Below, one piece after another: positions 1-12,100 of a stretch of 64,000 bases of DNA. Below the pieces are notes generated by a model. It made no database searches. It was given only the letters and a program-made list of their open reading frames with translations, and had not been told where the DNA came from. Every line of letters starts with the position of its first letter. Position 1 is the stretch's first letter. Source of the DNA: Cercis canadensis (Eukaryota > Streptophyta > Magnoliopsida > Fabales > Fabaceae); contig QAOA01007183.1 of assembly GCA_003255065.1 (NCBI GenBank), forward strand, positions 58,957 through 122,956, in the 5' to 3' direction. Both the position numbers and the translations under genes were made by a program.

Positions 1-37
<37 letters not shown>

Positions 38-812
38 CTTTCAAGGCTTCGAAAAAGGGCATGAAGTGAAGAAAGAAGAAAATATTCTAGAAAGAGAAGG
101 AAGCTATTGTTGAGAGCTTTGCTCTTTTTCTTCCTCTTGGTCATCTTCTCATGCTTCAAGTTTCTCATTGTAAAATATCTACTCTTTGAGAGAGTTTCTT
201 CTTGGGGCTACAACAAAACACTTGGGTTTTGTATATTGGATTTCTATGGGAGAAATCCATGAGAGTGATCTCTAGAGTTAGAGAGAGAGAGAGTTCATGG
301 TGAGCTTGAGAAACAAAAACCATGGTTAAGCTTGGAGAAGCTTGGAAAAATAAACTTGTTAAGCTTGGAGAAGCTTGGACAAATAAACTTGATTTTGAGT
401 TCTTGGTTAGCTTGAAACAAAATCCATGGATGTAAGCTTGGAGAAGCTTGGACAACTAAACTCGGATTCTAGTGGAACCTCAAGAAATTGAGAGAGTGGA
501 TGTAGGCGATTTGGTCGAACCACTATAATCTCTTGTGTCAAATTTCTTCTCCCTTTATCGCTTTAATTTTGAGCTATTTACACTTTTGAATCTTCTCTAT
601 CTTCATCTCTGATTTCTCTGGATAATTATCTATTGTTGTTCTTTATGATGTGCTAAGTTATTCTGCTCTATTCAAATCTGGCATCTAGCGTAGAACTAGT
701 TTGTAAGAACAAGTTCTTAAACAAATATGTTATTTGAATTCGTTTTTATGAGCAATTTTTAACAACTCCTATTCACCCNCCCCCCCCCCCTTTAGGAGTA
801 TTTCCTACAACT
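1..812 (+). repeat. LTR-like fragment, probably Copia, with short tandem repeats
   Basis: The stretch opens with a poly-A run and ends with a poly-C run (broken by an n at 779) followed by TTTAGGAGTATTTCCTACA. A C-rich tract followed by a short tail ending in CA is typical of the 3' end of some plant Copia LTRs. Between about 325 and 460 a unit built around AAGCTTGGAGAAGCTTGGA occurs three times. No primer binding site follows, and I could not find the 5' end or target duplications. There is no credible coding region; the antisense reading frame here only reflects the repeats. The assignment to Copia is inference. Confidence 0.35.
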
Positions 813-1864
813 ATCACTGTTCATTTATGCTATTCATGATTATTGTTCATCATTACTATTCATGACAATATTCATAAGTTACTGTTCATTCCGAACTTTT
901 ACTTGTTTAGCATGTTTAAATTAATTTATGCACCCTTTTCATACATGTTTTTGACTTACTCATTAACTCTGATCTTTCATAATTAATCATTAAGTCAAAA
1001 CTGAGACGATCCTACACCAATATATTATTTTCCCATGAGTTCACGACTATTCTTTGCAAGCAATTTCAAACATATGCTCTCTTTTTCTTCTTTGTGATAA
1101 GCCCACAGAATTTAAGGTCCTTGTTGCTTCAGCTGCATAAGGCTTCAATGATTTATTTATTTTTGTGTGATGAGAAGTTATGTTTTGATGCTTTTTCTCT
1201 CAGTAATCATGGTAGAAGCACATAATTAAGTTTTGGAATTACTTTTGGCTTTAACTTAATAGAAGCACTAGCACGTGAATGGTTCAAGGGGGAGGAGTTT
1301 AATCATGCTAGAAGCACAAGTAGACGAGACCATTTTTTTTTTTTTAGTCATGGGGGAAACGAGGTTGGGATTTGCATGCTAGAAGCAGGTGAAATTTACA
1401 TTTTAGGTAGAAGCACATGGGAGGCATGGAATTTTTTTTGCAGATTACATACTTTTAGTAATTAAGTAGATCAAGGGGATTAGGTAAGGGAGGGGGGGGG
1501 GGAAGAAGATTATAGTTTTTTAATGGAGTTACTCTTGGCTTTGCTAGAAAGCACATCAATTTTTCAGGGGTATTACTTTGTCTTTATGTGTAACTATACA
1601 TGGGCTTACTTTTTTATGTGTAATCCCTTAAAGGTTTAGTTTGTGTTGTCTTTCAATTTACTTTGTTTTTTTAAGATAAGCTTTGCAACAAATTATAAGA
1701 AAGCTTGATAGTTTAGATTGATAAATATATGCATGCAAGGAAAAACTAAATAGAAGCCATTGATGTTAAGACAAATTAATAGGCAACTATTTTGATGTTG
1801 CTTTACTGTGAAGATAATATGTGATTTCCTTAATCAGTTTTCTTTTTGTTAATTTTCAGAGAAT
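813..1864. other. Non-coding stretch upstream of the hAT gene
   Basis: AT-rich DNA with short runs such as repeated GTTCAT motifs near 820-900, a poly-T near 1332 and a poly-G near 1492. The words TAGAAGCAC or close variants recur between 1210 and 1410. A polypyrimidine stretch ending in TTTTCAG lies directly before the hAT exon at 1865, so 1800-1860 may be the end of an intron or 5' leader. I see no gene and no clear hAT left terminus. Confidence 0.5.
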
Positions 1865-3396
1865 ATGACATCTTCTGAACATAATTCAACTGCTGAATCA
1901 TCACAATCTCTTAGAGCAAAGATTGATCCTGCAAGGGAGCATTGTACTGAAGTTTTAGATGGGAAGAAAAAAATTATTAAATGTTCTTATTGTGAGAAGT
2001 TCATTAGAGGTAGAGGAATATATAGAACGAAACACCATATTGCTGGAAAGGGTGAAGACATAAAAAAGAGTGAGAAGGTGCCTTTTGATGTCTGTCATTG
2101 AATGCAAGAGAATTTAAAAGAAATTGAAGAAAGTAAGAGGCAATCACATAGCCAATGGGAAGACCATAATCCATTTGGGCCTAGTGCCATGCCTTTTGAG
2201 GGAGACACGCCCAAGTTGCAAGAAATTCTTGCTCAAGCAACTCAAGATAAACGGAAAGGCATAATAACTTCAGCACAAAAGGGTAAAAGAAAGATAAGTG
2301 GGATGGAAAAATATTTTGGCCCAAGATCAACTCCTAGAGGTCAACCATCAATTAAGAGTGCAATGACAGGTAAGCAAGCTATCCATTAAGCTGATTTGGC
2401 CATTGCTAAGTTCTTTTTTGATAGTTATCGATCTATAAATGCCATAAATTTTGTTTACTTTAAGCCCATGATAGATGCTATAGCAGCAAATTGTCCTGGT
2501 TATAAAGGACCATATTATCATGTAATAAGAGCCAAGCTGTTGCATGATTTGAAAAAGGAGGTTGAGTTGTTGGTTGAGACTTATAGAAGTATATGAGAGG
2601 AAACTTGTTGTACTATTATGGTTGATGGTTGGCAGGATCAAAGAAATAGGCAATTAATTAATTTTCTTGTCTATTGTCCTAGAGGAGTAATTTTTGTGAG
2701 GTCTGTTGATGCTTTTGATGTTGTTAAAGATGCTCAAACTCTTTGCAATTTGTTTAAGAAGTTGGTTGATTTTGTTAGGCATAAGAATGTTGTACATTTG
2801 GTCACGGATAATGCAGTTAATTATTAAAAAAAATAGAGAGATTGCTAAATGAGGAGTATCCTACTATCTTTTGGTCTCCTTGTGCTGCACATTGCTTAAA
2901 TTTGATATTAGGTGACATTGGCAAGTTAGATAATGTGAGTAGGTTAGTCATCCGTGCATCTTTGATTACAAAGTTTGTGTACAATCATGGATGGACTGAA
3001 ATGATACGGCTAGGACCAAGACATTTTGCAACAACTTTCATTGCATTGAAAAGTATTTCTGAGCACAAACATGATTTGCAAGCATTGGTGATTAGTAAGA
3101 CTTTTAGAGAGTCTATATACTATAAAGATAAGAAGGCAAAGGATGATATGGAGATTGTTTTAGATGCAAGGTTTTAGTTTTATTGTGAACTTATTGTTAA
3201 AGTTGTGTCTCCACTTATTCGCATGCTACGAATTGTTGATGGTGATGAGAAACCTTCACTTGGCTATGTGTATGATGCCATGTATAGGGTAAAAAAAGCT
3301 ATCAAGAATGTATTATTGAATAGGAAGATTGCGTACAAGCCGTACACAAGAATTATCCAAGGAAGATGGGATAGACAACTTTGTCAAAGTGCTCAT

Positions 3397-6300
3397 TGTA
3401 GACACTGTATTTTGTCCGAATCTTTTCATAATTTTTAAATATTTTTAAAGATTAAAAGAAAAAAAAAAGAGAGGAATATAAATTCTAAATTTCTAATTTA
3501 GTGTTTTATTTTTTGTTTAGCCTTTTATGTTTAAGAAGCCCTAAGCCCAATAGTCTCAATCTCATTAAAATAACTTATCCAAGCCTAATTACTTATTAGT
3601 GTTAGCCCATTTTTTTTTTAGCCGAAATATCTTGATCCAAGTAGAGCACCCAAACCCAAGACCCATTTTCTGTTGTGCTCCCTTTTACAAGAGGAGAACC
3701 CTAGCCAATTGAAAGAAAGAAAAACACATTTCATTCTTGAATTTTTTCCTCTCCTCCTCCCCTCTCCCTCTTGATCTCTTTCTCACATTCTCTATTAAAT
3801 CTTTAATTCCTAAGACCTCATTCCATTTTTTTAACTTCTTATAGTTGATTTTGATCATTATTCACCTCCTTCACACTTTTTCATCAACTTGGATAAGGCA
3901 AGGCAGCACCTATTGGGAGAAATTAAAGCTTGAACCTAAGGGTTTGTATGGATTTTTGAAAGTTGAAGGGCTATCCACTTTGATTCTTGACACTAGAAGG
4001 CTTCAATTGGGTAATGAGTTTCTTCCACTTCTTAATTCCTTGAACTCGTATATAATTTTGCAACTACATTTTTTGGTGCTTAGAAGCTTGATTATGCATG
4101 TTTCTAGTTGACATTAGCTTCTTGGATGATTATAATATGACCTAAGAGCATGTTCACATGTATTTTTATTGATTTGGAATGACTTTAAGGCTCTTTTTAC
4201 AAGTGATTTTGAATATTGATTGTGCCTTTAAGGTGTTTGATAAAATGCATGTGTGATGTTATGCTTGAATTTGACTTTGCTTCTAATGTGTTATGTCTTT
4301 TATTTAGCTATTGAGATTATGACATGAATTGAGTGCCTTAGATTCATTATTTGAGTATGTATTGCATCATGATTTATTCATACTTTGCATTGGAGCATAA
4401 TTTCTAAATTCTGCTGAGCATTGACCTTTGTGTGATGTTTCATAAATAACTCAAGATATACACAACATTTTCATGAGATTTCACTTTTGTTAGAACCCTA
4501 AGATGCATGTCTTCAATTTGTATTTGTTTCAGATTTTTTACATGTGTAGATTACTGCCAGTTCGAGCTTGAACATAGTTGTTTAATGTTACACTGACACT
4601 GATGCCCTATCCCTGGCAGTGTTCGGTGTTTCATTTGTTTCTGAAGTTGTACAGCTTCATTTTACGTGGTTCTCATCTCATTAGAACCGTAAGATGTGTA
4701 GCTTCAATGTGTACAATTTTTAGATTTTTTGAATTTGTAGCTTACTGCCAGTTCGAGTTTGAACATAGCTGTTTAATGTTACACTGACACTGATGCCCTA
4801 TCCCTGACAGTGTTCGGTGTTTCATTGTTTTCTGAAGTTGTATAGCTCCATTTTACGTGGTTCTTATCTCATTAGAACCGTAAGATGTGTAGCTCCAATG
4901 TGTGAAATTTTTAGATTTTTTGAAAGTTTAGTTTACTGCCAGTTCGAGTTTGAACATAGCTATTTAATGTTACACTGACACTGATGCCCTATCCCTGGCA
5001 GTGTTCGGTGTTTCATTTGTTTCTGAAGTTGTACAGCTCCATTTTACGTTGTTCTAATCTCATTAGAGTTGTACAGCTCCATTTTACGTTGTTCTAATCT
5101 CATTAGAACCATAAGATGTGTAGCTTCAATGTGTGAAATTTTTAGATTTTTTGAATGTTTAGTTTATTGCCAATTCGAGTTTGAACATAGCTGTTTAATG
5201 TTACACTGACACTGATGCCCTATCCCTGGCAGGGTTTGGTGTTTCATTTTTTTTGAAGTTGTATAGCCCCATTTTACTTGGTTCTTATCTCATTAGAACC
5301 GTAAGATGTGTAGTTCCAATGTGTGAAATTTTTAGATTTTTTGAATATTTAGTTTACTAGCAATTTGAGTTTGAACATAGCTGTTTAATGTTACACTGGC
5401 ACTGATGCCTTATCCCTGGCAGGGTTCGGTGTTTCATTTTTTCTGAAGTTGTATAGCTCCATTTTACGTGGTTCTCATCTCATTAGAACCATAAGATGTG
5501 TAGCTTCAATTTGTGAAATGTTTAGATTTTTTTCATGTGTATTTTACTGTCAGTTTGAGTTTGAACATAGCTACATAATGTTACATTGACACTGATGCCC
5601 TATCCCTGGCAGTGTTCGGTGTTTCATTTTTTTTTTTTGAAGTGGTACAGCTCTATTTTACATGGTTCTTATCTCATTAGAACAGTAAGATGTGTAGCTT
5701 CAATAAGTGAAATTTTTATATTTTTTTTCATGTATATTTTACTACCAGTTTAAGTTTGAATTTAGCTGCTCAAGGTTGAACTGACACTGATGCCTTATCT
5801 CTGGCAGTGTTTAGTCTTTCATTTTTTTTCTGAAGTTGTACAAATCCAAATTAAGTAATGTTGATTTTATTAAAATCGTAGGACATGTGACTTCAATGTA
5901 TATAATTTTTAGAATTTTTGCATGTCTATTTCAGTCTAAGTTTTGGCTCTAGTTCACTCTCAGTTTTGTCTCTTAAGAACCATAAGTCTTTCAGTCTTGC
6001 CTACTTTATGTTTTGTATATATGAGCATCCTCAAACATAATTCATGGTAATTATGAGTACAAGCAAATTGGAAGGCTCAAATGGAATATATCCAGATGCA
6101 AGCGTGGAGCAAGAACGTTGTTTTATTTATCTTTTATTTATTTATTTTTGGATGTAATTTAAAATTTCTCAATACTTAAATTTTGAGACAAGTTTTGTAA
6201 TATTTAAAGTCATGCATTTGCATTGCATGTAAAAATATACCTGTGTTGCGTAGTATCTGCATGTCCCTTCCCTTATCATGGGAGGATAAGGCAAGTCAGT

Positions 6301-6783
6301 CCTATATGGGATGCCTTTCTCTAACCGATCTAGGTGAAGGTAACGCCACCCTGGACGGTCGCTTCATGAGATAAAGGTGTGGAAGGATTTAGGTCTCGGT
6401 AGATAATTCATGCATTGCACGTTTAAATTTTAGGTTGTTATTTTTGTCAGATATTCTTGTAATCAATTTATTATTCTGGGGTAAATAAAATATACATTTT
6501 TGGCCATATTCTACTCGCACAACTAATTTAGGGTAATCGTCTTTAGACGGATGTTGTGGGGTGTCTAACACCTTCCCCACGCATAAACAGACTCCCGAAC
6601 CCTCTCTGGTTCGTAGACCGATGTTTTTTTTTTATTATTTAATAAATAAAAAAAAGGGGTTTTCCAATTGTTCTCCGTTTTCTTAATACAATTGGTGGCG
6701 ACTCCAGAGTTTTCATTTCGAAAACTTAAATCTCTTTTTATTTCGCCATCCAAGTCGTAGCGACCTTCGGGTACGTTATGACA
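3397..6783 (+). mobile_element. Solo LTR-like insertion, Ogre/Tat type, with perfect target duplication
   Basis: The insert begins TGTAGACACTGTATTTTG and ends CGTTATGACA, so it has TG...CA ends. It is flanked by the identical 5-mer CTCAT (3392-3396 and 6784-6788). Removing it and one CTCAT restores the transposase frame across the junction (CQSAHAAAYYLN). The 3' part contains phrases I associate with Ogre/Tat LTRs: GTGTCTAACACCTTCCCC at 6556, CAGACTCCCGAACC at 6589 and GGTGGCGACTCC at 6693. No gag or pol coding is present, so it is read as a large solo LTR or a very reduced element of 3387 bp. The boundaries are seen directly; the lineage assignment rests on recall of family motifs. Confidence 0.72.
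4490..5960. repeat. Tandem repeat of about 190 bp, 7-8 copies, inside the LTR
   Basis: The landmark TTTAATGTTACACTGACACT recurs at about 4581, 4772, 4963, 5194, 5384 and 5574, with a degenerate copy near 5768. Spacing is 190-191 bp except for one interval of 231 bp. That interval contains a 40-bp sub-duplication of GTTGTACAGCTCCATTTTAC... at about 5027-5106. Later copies are more diverged. No coding potential is evident. Confidence 0.88.
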
Positions 6784-6944
6784 CTCATGCTGCTGCCTAT
6801 TACTTGAATCTCGTATTCTTTTATGATAAACATAACTTTTCTACCAAAATGGAAGTTATGAAGGGATTCATGGATGTTATGAGTGCAATGGTGCCTTTGG
6901 GCAAGTCCTAACTTTTGAATGAATGTGAGTTGTATGATAAGAGN

Positions 6945-6985
<41 letters not shown>

Positions 6986-7764
6986 TTTAATTTATTTTAT
7001 ATTATTATTTTAACTCTTTTTTTTTTTTTTTTTTTTTTTACATTTCTCTTTGATTATATATTTTTGGTTTTTCTGATAATTTTATATATTTCTTTATAGA
7101 TGAATGGTGGAAATACTTTGGATATAGTGCTCCAACTATCCAAAAATTGGCTATTAAGCTCTTGAGCCAAACCGCATCTTCTTCAGGTTGTGAAAGAAAT
7201 TGGAGTGTATTTGAAAGGATACATTCCAAAAAAAAGGAATAAGTTGGAGCATCAAATATTAAATGATCTTATTTATGTGCATTACAATTTCCATTTGAAA
7301 AATAGGTATTCTATGTAATTCTTAATCATATTTGATTTTTTACTAGCCTTTTATGATGAAATGATTCTTTATAGTATATTCATTCTATTTTTTTCTTCAA
7401 TTATAGAGCATATAACGTGAAGAACAATTTTTTTGATCTTATTGACTTTGAGAGCATAGACACTAATGAGTTTTGGGTCATGGAAGAAGATGATTCTCCA
7501 ATTCTTGATTATGATGAGTTGGAGAATATGCTTTATAATGATGAAGCAATTCCAATAGAAGCTACAACTCAAAATGAAGGAAACATTGAAGAAGAGTCAT
7601 GTGGTGAAGGAGGGTAATCACAATTTGGTGGTGAAAGTGAAGGGATGAACTTGGATTCAATTGGTGTACTAGATGGAAGTTATGAAAGTGATCATGAAAT
7701 TGACTTAAGTGAGGCACATGCTTGGTTCAATCAAGATCTTCCTCAATTTGAGAAGAATAAATGA

Positions 7765-8060
7765 GTTGATGTTTGTGTATTTAACTTATTTGGTTTATGA
7801 TTATGGGTGATAACTTGTATATTTTACTTATGTATTTGGTTTTGATTGTTTTAAGACTATGAATTTTAATTTTTAAGTTTGAAATTTTCACTTATGAGTT
7901 GAGTTTGATAACTTGTGCTTTATCTTGCATGTTTTCCTTTTGAATCTTTAATTTTGGAAAAAGCTTTGGTTAAATTGGTTCAACCAGCGGTCTAACCAGT
8001 TCGACCAGTCATTTTTTGCCACACCGGTTTGCTCATCGGTTCGGTTTTTAAAACATTGGA
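7765..8060 (+). repeat. hAT element 3' terminal region
   Basis: Downstream of the transposase stop, 7975-8055 contains GGTTCAACCAGCGG, TCTAACCAGTTCGACCAG and CGGTTCGGTTTTTAAAACATTG. Such degenerate GGTTNAACC/ACCGGTT subterminal motifs ending in AAAACATTG are common at the ends of plant hAT elements. The matching left terminus and 8-bp target duplication were not found, so the exact end is uncertain. Confidence 0.4.
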
Positions 8061-8763
8061 TGCATCTTATAAAAAATGGATCAGCAATTATGAATAATAG
8101 TCCATGCGTAAGGTTTAGGTGCATTCATCCTACAATATGTAAAGTTGAGTTTTCAGAACAGATTATTTAAGATCAATTTATATTATTTTCAATACGATCA
8201 AGTCATGGTTTAAACTTTGATTGAAAACAATCTATTTGGTGAAACATAGATAATACCTCTAGTGTTAAAGACTTGCTAAATGAAATACTGGGAAATCCAA
8301 TTTATTGATAAAAAATATGGATAAAACTTAGATCCAGTCAGGCTCCCTAATAAAAAACATGATATGCAGACTTTTTTTTTTCATCTTTAAATTATCTTTT
8401 ATGTCTACTGAGACAGATATTATATATTTTCCTTATTAGTAGTTTTGGTCCCCATGTTTTACTGCTTCGTACTAGTGAGTCCCTATTTTTAAAAATGAAC
8501 GATTTAGTCCCTGTATTTTATTGAGTTTGGACGATTCAATACACTCATATAACTGTCGTTTAACAACTAACCAAATATGCTTATATGTTCAAAAAATAAT
8601 AATTTTTTATTATTAAAATGCCAAATAAGTGTGATGTGACATCAATTAAGTAATTCATCTCTTTCCTCTCCTCTGCTCCTTCGAGCCTCCATGGGAGGCC
8701 ACCATCATCATCATCTAAAAAGTTAAAATGCTTGGTCCAAAGATGACAACAGGATTTGGTTGT

Positions 8764-9171
8764 TGATAAGCCGCAAAGATCCTAAAGAGTGCCCATGCAG
8801 AACCCAAAGTATTTTGACATGCACTTCACGTGAATGCATTGTGCAGTGAACAGTGCCAGAGACTTTGGGGACTGTTGCTACTCATTTGTGCTTGATCGTG
8901 TCCATAAGTTTGCTGAAGAATAGGTTAAGTAGTTATTTAATTTTGAATAAGTGCTAACTGCCTTGTGTCAATAGCCGTTCGTACGCGTCCTATTTCTTAG
9001 GATGTGATCTAAGAATTAGGAATAGTTGTTACTTTTCTTTTGTATTTAAACTCTTGGATAGTCATCAGTAAAGCAAGCTTATTCCAATTAAAAACTCCTG
9101 TGGTCTATTCTCACCCTAAGCAGAATATTATCTTCACTGAACATCGTAAAAGCTTTGATTGGGACCTATCA
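8764..9171 (+). repeat. 5' LTR of the Reina-like element
   Basis: This 408-bp direct repeat is near identical to 13575-13992. It begins TGATAAGCCGCAAAG and ends GGGACCTATCA. A TTGTATTTAAACTC stretch at about 9040 could serve as a TATA-like signal. The chance reading frame starting at 9040 spans LTR and leader and is not itself meaningful. Confidence 0.92.
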
Positions 9172-9172
9172 T

Positions 9173-9184
9173 TGGTATCAAAGT
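9173..9184 (+). other. Primer binding site, initiator tRNA-Met type
   Basis: TGGTATCAAAGT begins two bases after the 5' LTR. It matches the usual plant retrotransposon site complementary to the 3' end of initiator methionine tRNA (TGGTATCAGAGC), with small differences. Confidence 0.75.
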
Positions 9185-9198
9185 TACAGTTCCTTATT

Positions 9199-12100
9199 AT
9201 GGCAACAAATAAGGAGAGGATCGAGAAATTAGAAGCCAGACTTGGAGGACTTCAGAGTAGTGTTAGCCAAATAGAAATGGGTGTATCAGATAAGTTGCAC
9301 CAATTAGAAGACACCATCAACAAAATATCTGAACTCATAATTTCCAACTGAGCTGCACCTACCAGTAGCAATTCTAAACTTCATACGAATTCTTCTAATG
9401 GACATGCCCGCAACCTAAGAGAAGAATCTTGCGACAACTCTGAAGGAGGACGACAATTGTTCTCTTCCAAATTAGCCAAATTGGAGTTCCCTTAATTTTC
9501 TAGAGATGACCTCACCAAATGGTTCACAAAAGTGGATCAATTCTTTGAGTATCAAGGCACCCTCGATTCACAGAAGGTGGCCTTGGCATCTTTCCATTTG
9601 AAAGGTGAGGCTAATCAATGGTGGCAATGGTTGAGAAGGTCTTATAAGGAAGAGGGTAAGGAGGTGACATGGAATATTTTTCATGAAGAACTCTAGGCAA
9701 GATTTGGTCCTACTGAATGTGAGGACTTTGATGAAGCATTGTCAAAAATTAAACAGGTGGGCTCCTTACATGATTACCAAAAGGAGTTTAAACGACTGAG
9801 GAATCAAGTACAAGGTTGGACGCAAAAGGCTTTGGTGGGGACATTCATGGGCATCCTCAAACCAGAAATAGCTGATGGCATAAGAATGTTTAAGCCAAAA
9901 TCATTGAAAGATGTTATTAGTCTTCCACGGATGAGGGATGAGCAGCTAATTCGCCAAAGGAAAGCCACATGGCCTCTTAATCGATCCATTGTTGACTACC
10001 CTTCTCCAACAAAATTCAAGACAATTCCAACTATGAAAAGGCTCACTTGGGATGAGATGCAAAAGAAAAGGACACAAGGGCTATGCTTTAATTGTGATGA
10101 GAAATTTACACCAGGTCACAAGTGTAAAAGGCTAGGACTACTACTGTTAGAAGGCAACAATGACTATTCAGGTGATGAAGAAACCGAAGACCCAATGAAA
10201 TCATAACCTGAGATATCACTTCATGCACTCTCAAGATGGACAACTTATAAAACAATGCGGGTAATGGCAAAGATTGGACCATATGAGGTGGTTGTTCTAA
10301 TTGATAGCGGATCTACTCATAACTTTATTAGTGAAAGGGTGGCTAATTCGTTGCAATTACCAGTAGTTCCAACTGAACCTTTCAAGGTCAAGGTGGCGAA
10401 TGGAAGGCCATTAAGATGTCAGGGAAGATTCGAAAATGTCTCACTTCTACTACAAGGTATTCCTTTTGTCCTCACTCTATATGTTTTACCTTTAATTGGG
10501 CTGGATATGGTATTAGGTGTCCATTGGTTGGAACAATTGGGAACGGTGAAATGTGATTGGAGGCAATTAACAATGGAATTCTAGTAGGGCAACCAAACTC
10601 AAAAATTGCAAGGGATTGACACCCAATCAATTCAACCCACACCAATGAAGGCTATTTCCAAAGATATACGACAAGGGAGCTCCATGTTTGCTATTTGTCT
10701 TCAATCCATAGCCAAACCTATGTCACATGATGTCAATCCTACGATGACTGAATTATTGAAAATTTTTGAAGACTTGTTCCAAGAGCCAACATATCTCCCT
10801 CCTACACGAGAAATGGATCATCACATCATTTTGAAAGAAGGGACTGAGCCTATTAATGTGAGACCATATAGGTATGCCTACTCTCAAAAAACTAAAATTG
10901 AAAAACAAGTTCATGACATGCTAAAATTGGGGCTTATAAGATCTAGCACTAGTCCATTTTCGTCTCTTGTTTTATTGGTAAGAAAGAAACTTGGTTCATA
11001 GCATTTTTGTACTGACTATAGAGCACTTAATGCTGTAACCATCAAAGATAGATTTCCAATTCCTACAGTTGATGACATGCTTGATGAACTTTATGGAGCT
11101 ACTTATTTCACTAAACTTGACTTACGGGCAGGATACCACCAGGTACGAGTGCACCCCACAGACATTCATAAAACTACCTTTCGTACTCATAACGGTCACT
11201 ATGAATACTTAGTTATGCTATTTGGACTTCGTAATGCTCCATCTACCTTTCAAGCAGTTATGAATTCAATATTTCGCCCTTACCTCCGCAAATTTATATT
11301 AGTTTTCTTTGATGACATTTTGATTTATAGCCCCAATTGGACCATGCATCTTGAACATGTTCAAAAGGCTTTTGAGATATTAAAGCAACATCAATTTTTT
11401 ATCAAACTCAATAAATGTGCATTCGGTCTACAAGAATTGGAATACTTAGGGCATATTGTGATTGCTCAAGGAGTTAAGGTGGATCAAGAAAAAATTAAAA
11501 CTATGCTGAATTGGCCTAGGTTTACTAATGTCTCTGAGTTGCATGGATTTTTAGGTCTTACAGGTTATTACAGAAAATTTGTTTGCAACTATGGCATCAT
11601 TGCACGTCCTCTCACCAACCTCTTGAAGAAAGGGCAATTTGGGTGGCCAGAAGAAGTAGAAAATGCTTTCCAAACACTTAAAAAAGCCATGACTATTACA
11701 CCAACACTTGCAATGCCAAATTTTAATGAAACTTTTACCATCGAATTAGATGCTTTAAGGGACGGCATAGGGGCAGTTCTGACTCAACAAGGAAAGCCTA
11801 TTGCATTCATGAGTAGGGCCTTGGGCACCACCAAATGCTCATAGTCAGTTTATGCAAAAGAAATACTAGCAATTATTCACACAATTCAGATATGGAGACC
11901 ATATTTGCTGGGCCGGAAGTTCTACATCCAAACTGATCAATGGAGCCTCAAGTACTTGTTGGAGAAATGCAGAGCAACACCTGAGCAACAAAAGTTGGTG
12001 ACTAAACTGCTTGGCTATGATTATGAGATCAAATATAAGCCAGGCAGAGAGAACAATGCAGTTGATGCACTATCACAGGTGGCAGGTAGTCCTAGTCTTG

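Larger units (their letters stand above)
1865..7764 (+). pseudogene. hAT-family transposase gene, decayed and split by an LTR insertion
   Basis: Domains of a plant hAT transposase appear in order. A BED zinc finger (about 1950-2100) shows C-x2-C and a later H-x4-H pattern. A DUF659-type region follows (2390-2830, with TIMVDGWQDQRN and HLVTDNAV), then the RNase-H-like middle (2842-3391, with WSPCAAHCLNLIL). After an inserted LTR the frame resumes at 6789 with HAAAYYLN, and the C-terminal dimerisation domain follows at 7100-7312 (QTASSSGCERNWS). Two introns are likely: about 6944-7099, and about 7313-7407 ending in TATAG. The last exon encodes an acidic tail and ends at 7764. In-frame stops at about 2099, 2387, 2594, 2825 and 3175, plus a frame change near 2830, show it is dead. 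Intact relatives bind terminal repeats and cut and paste the element. Confidence 0.85.
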
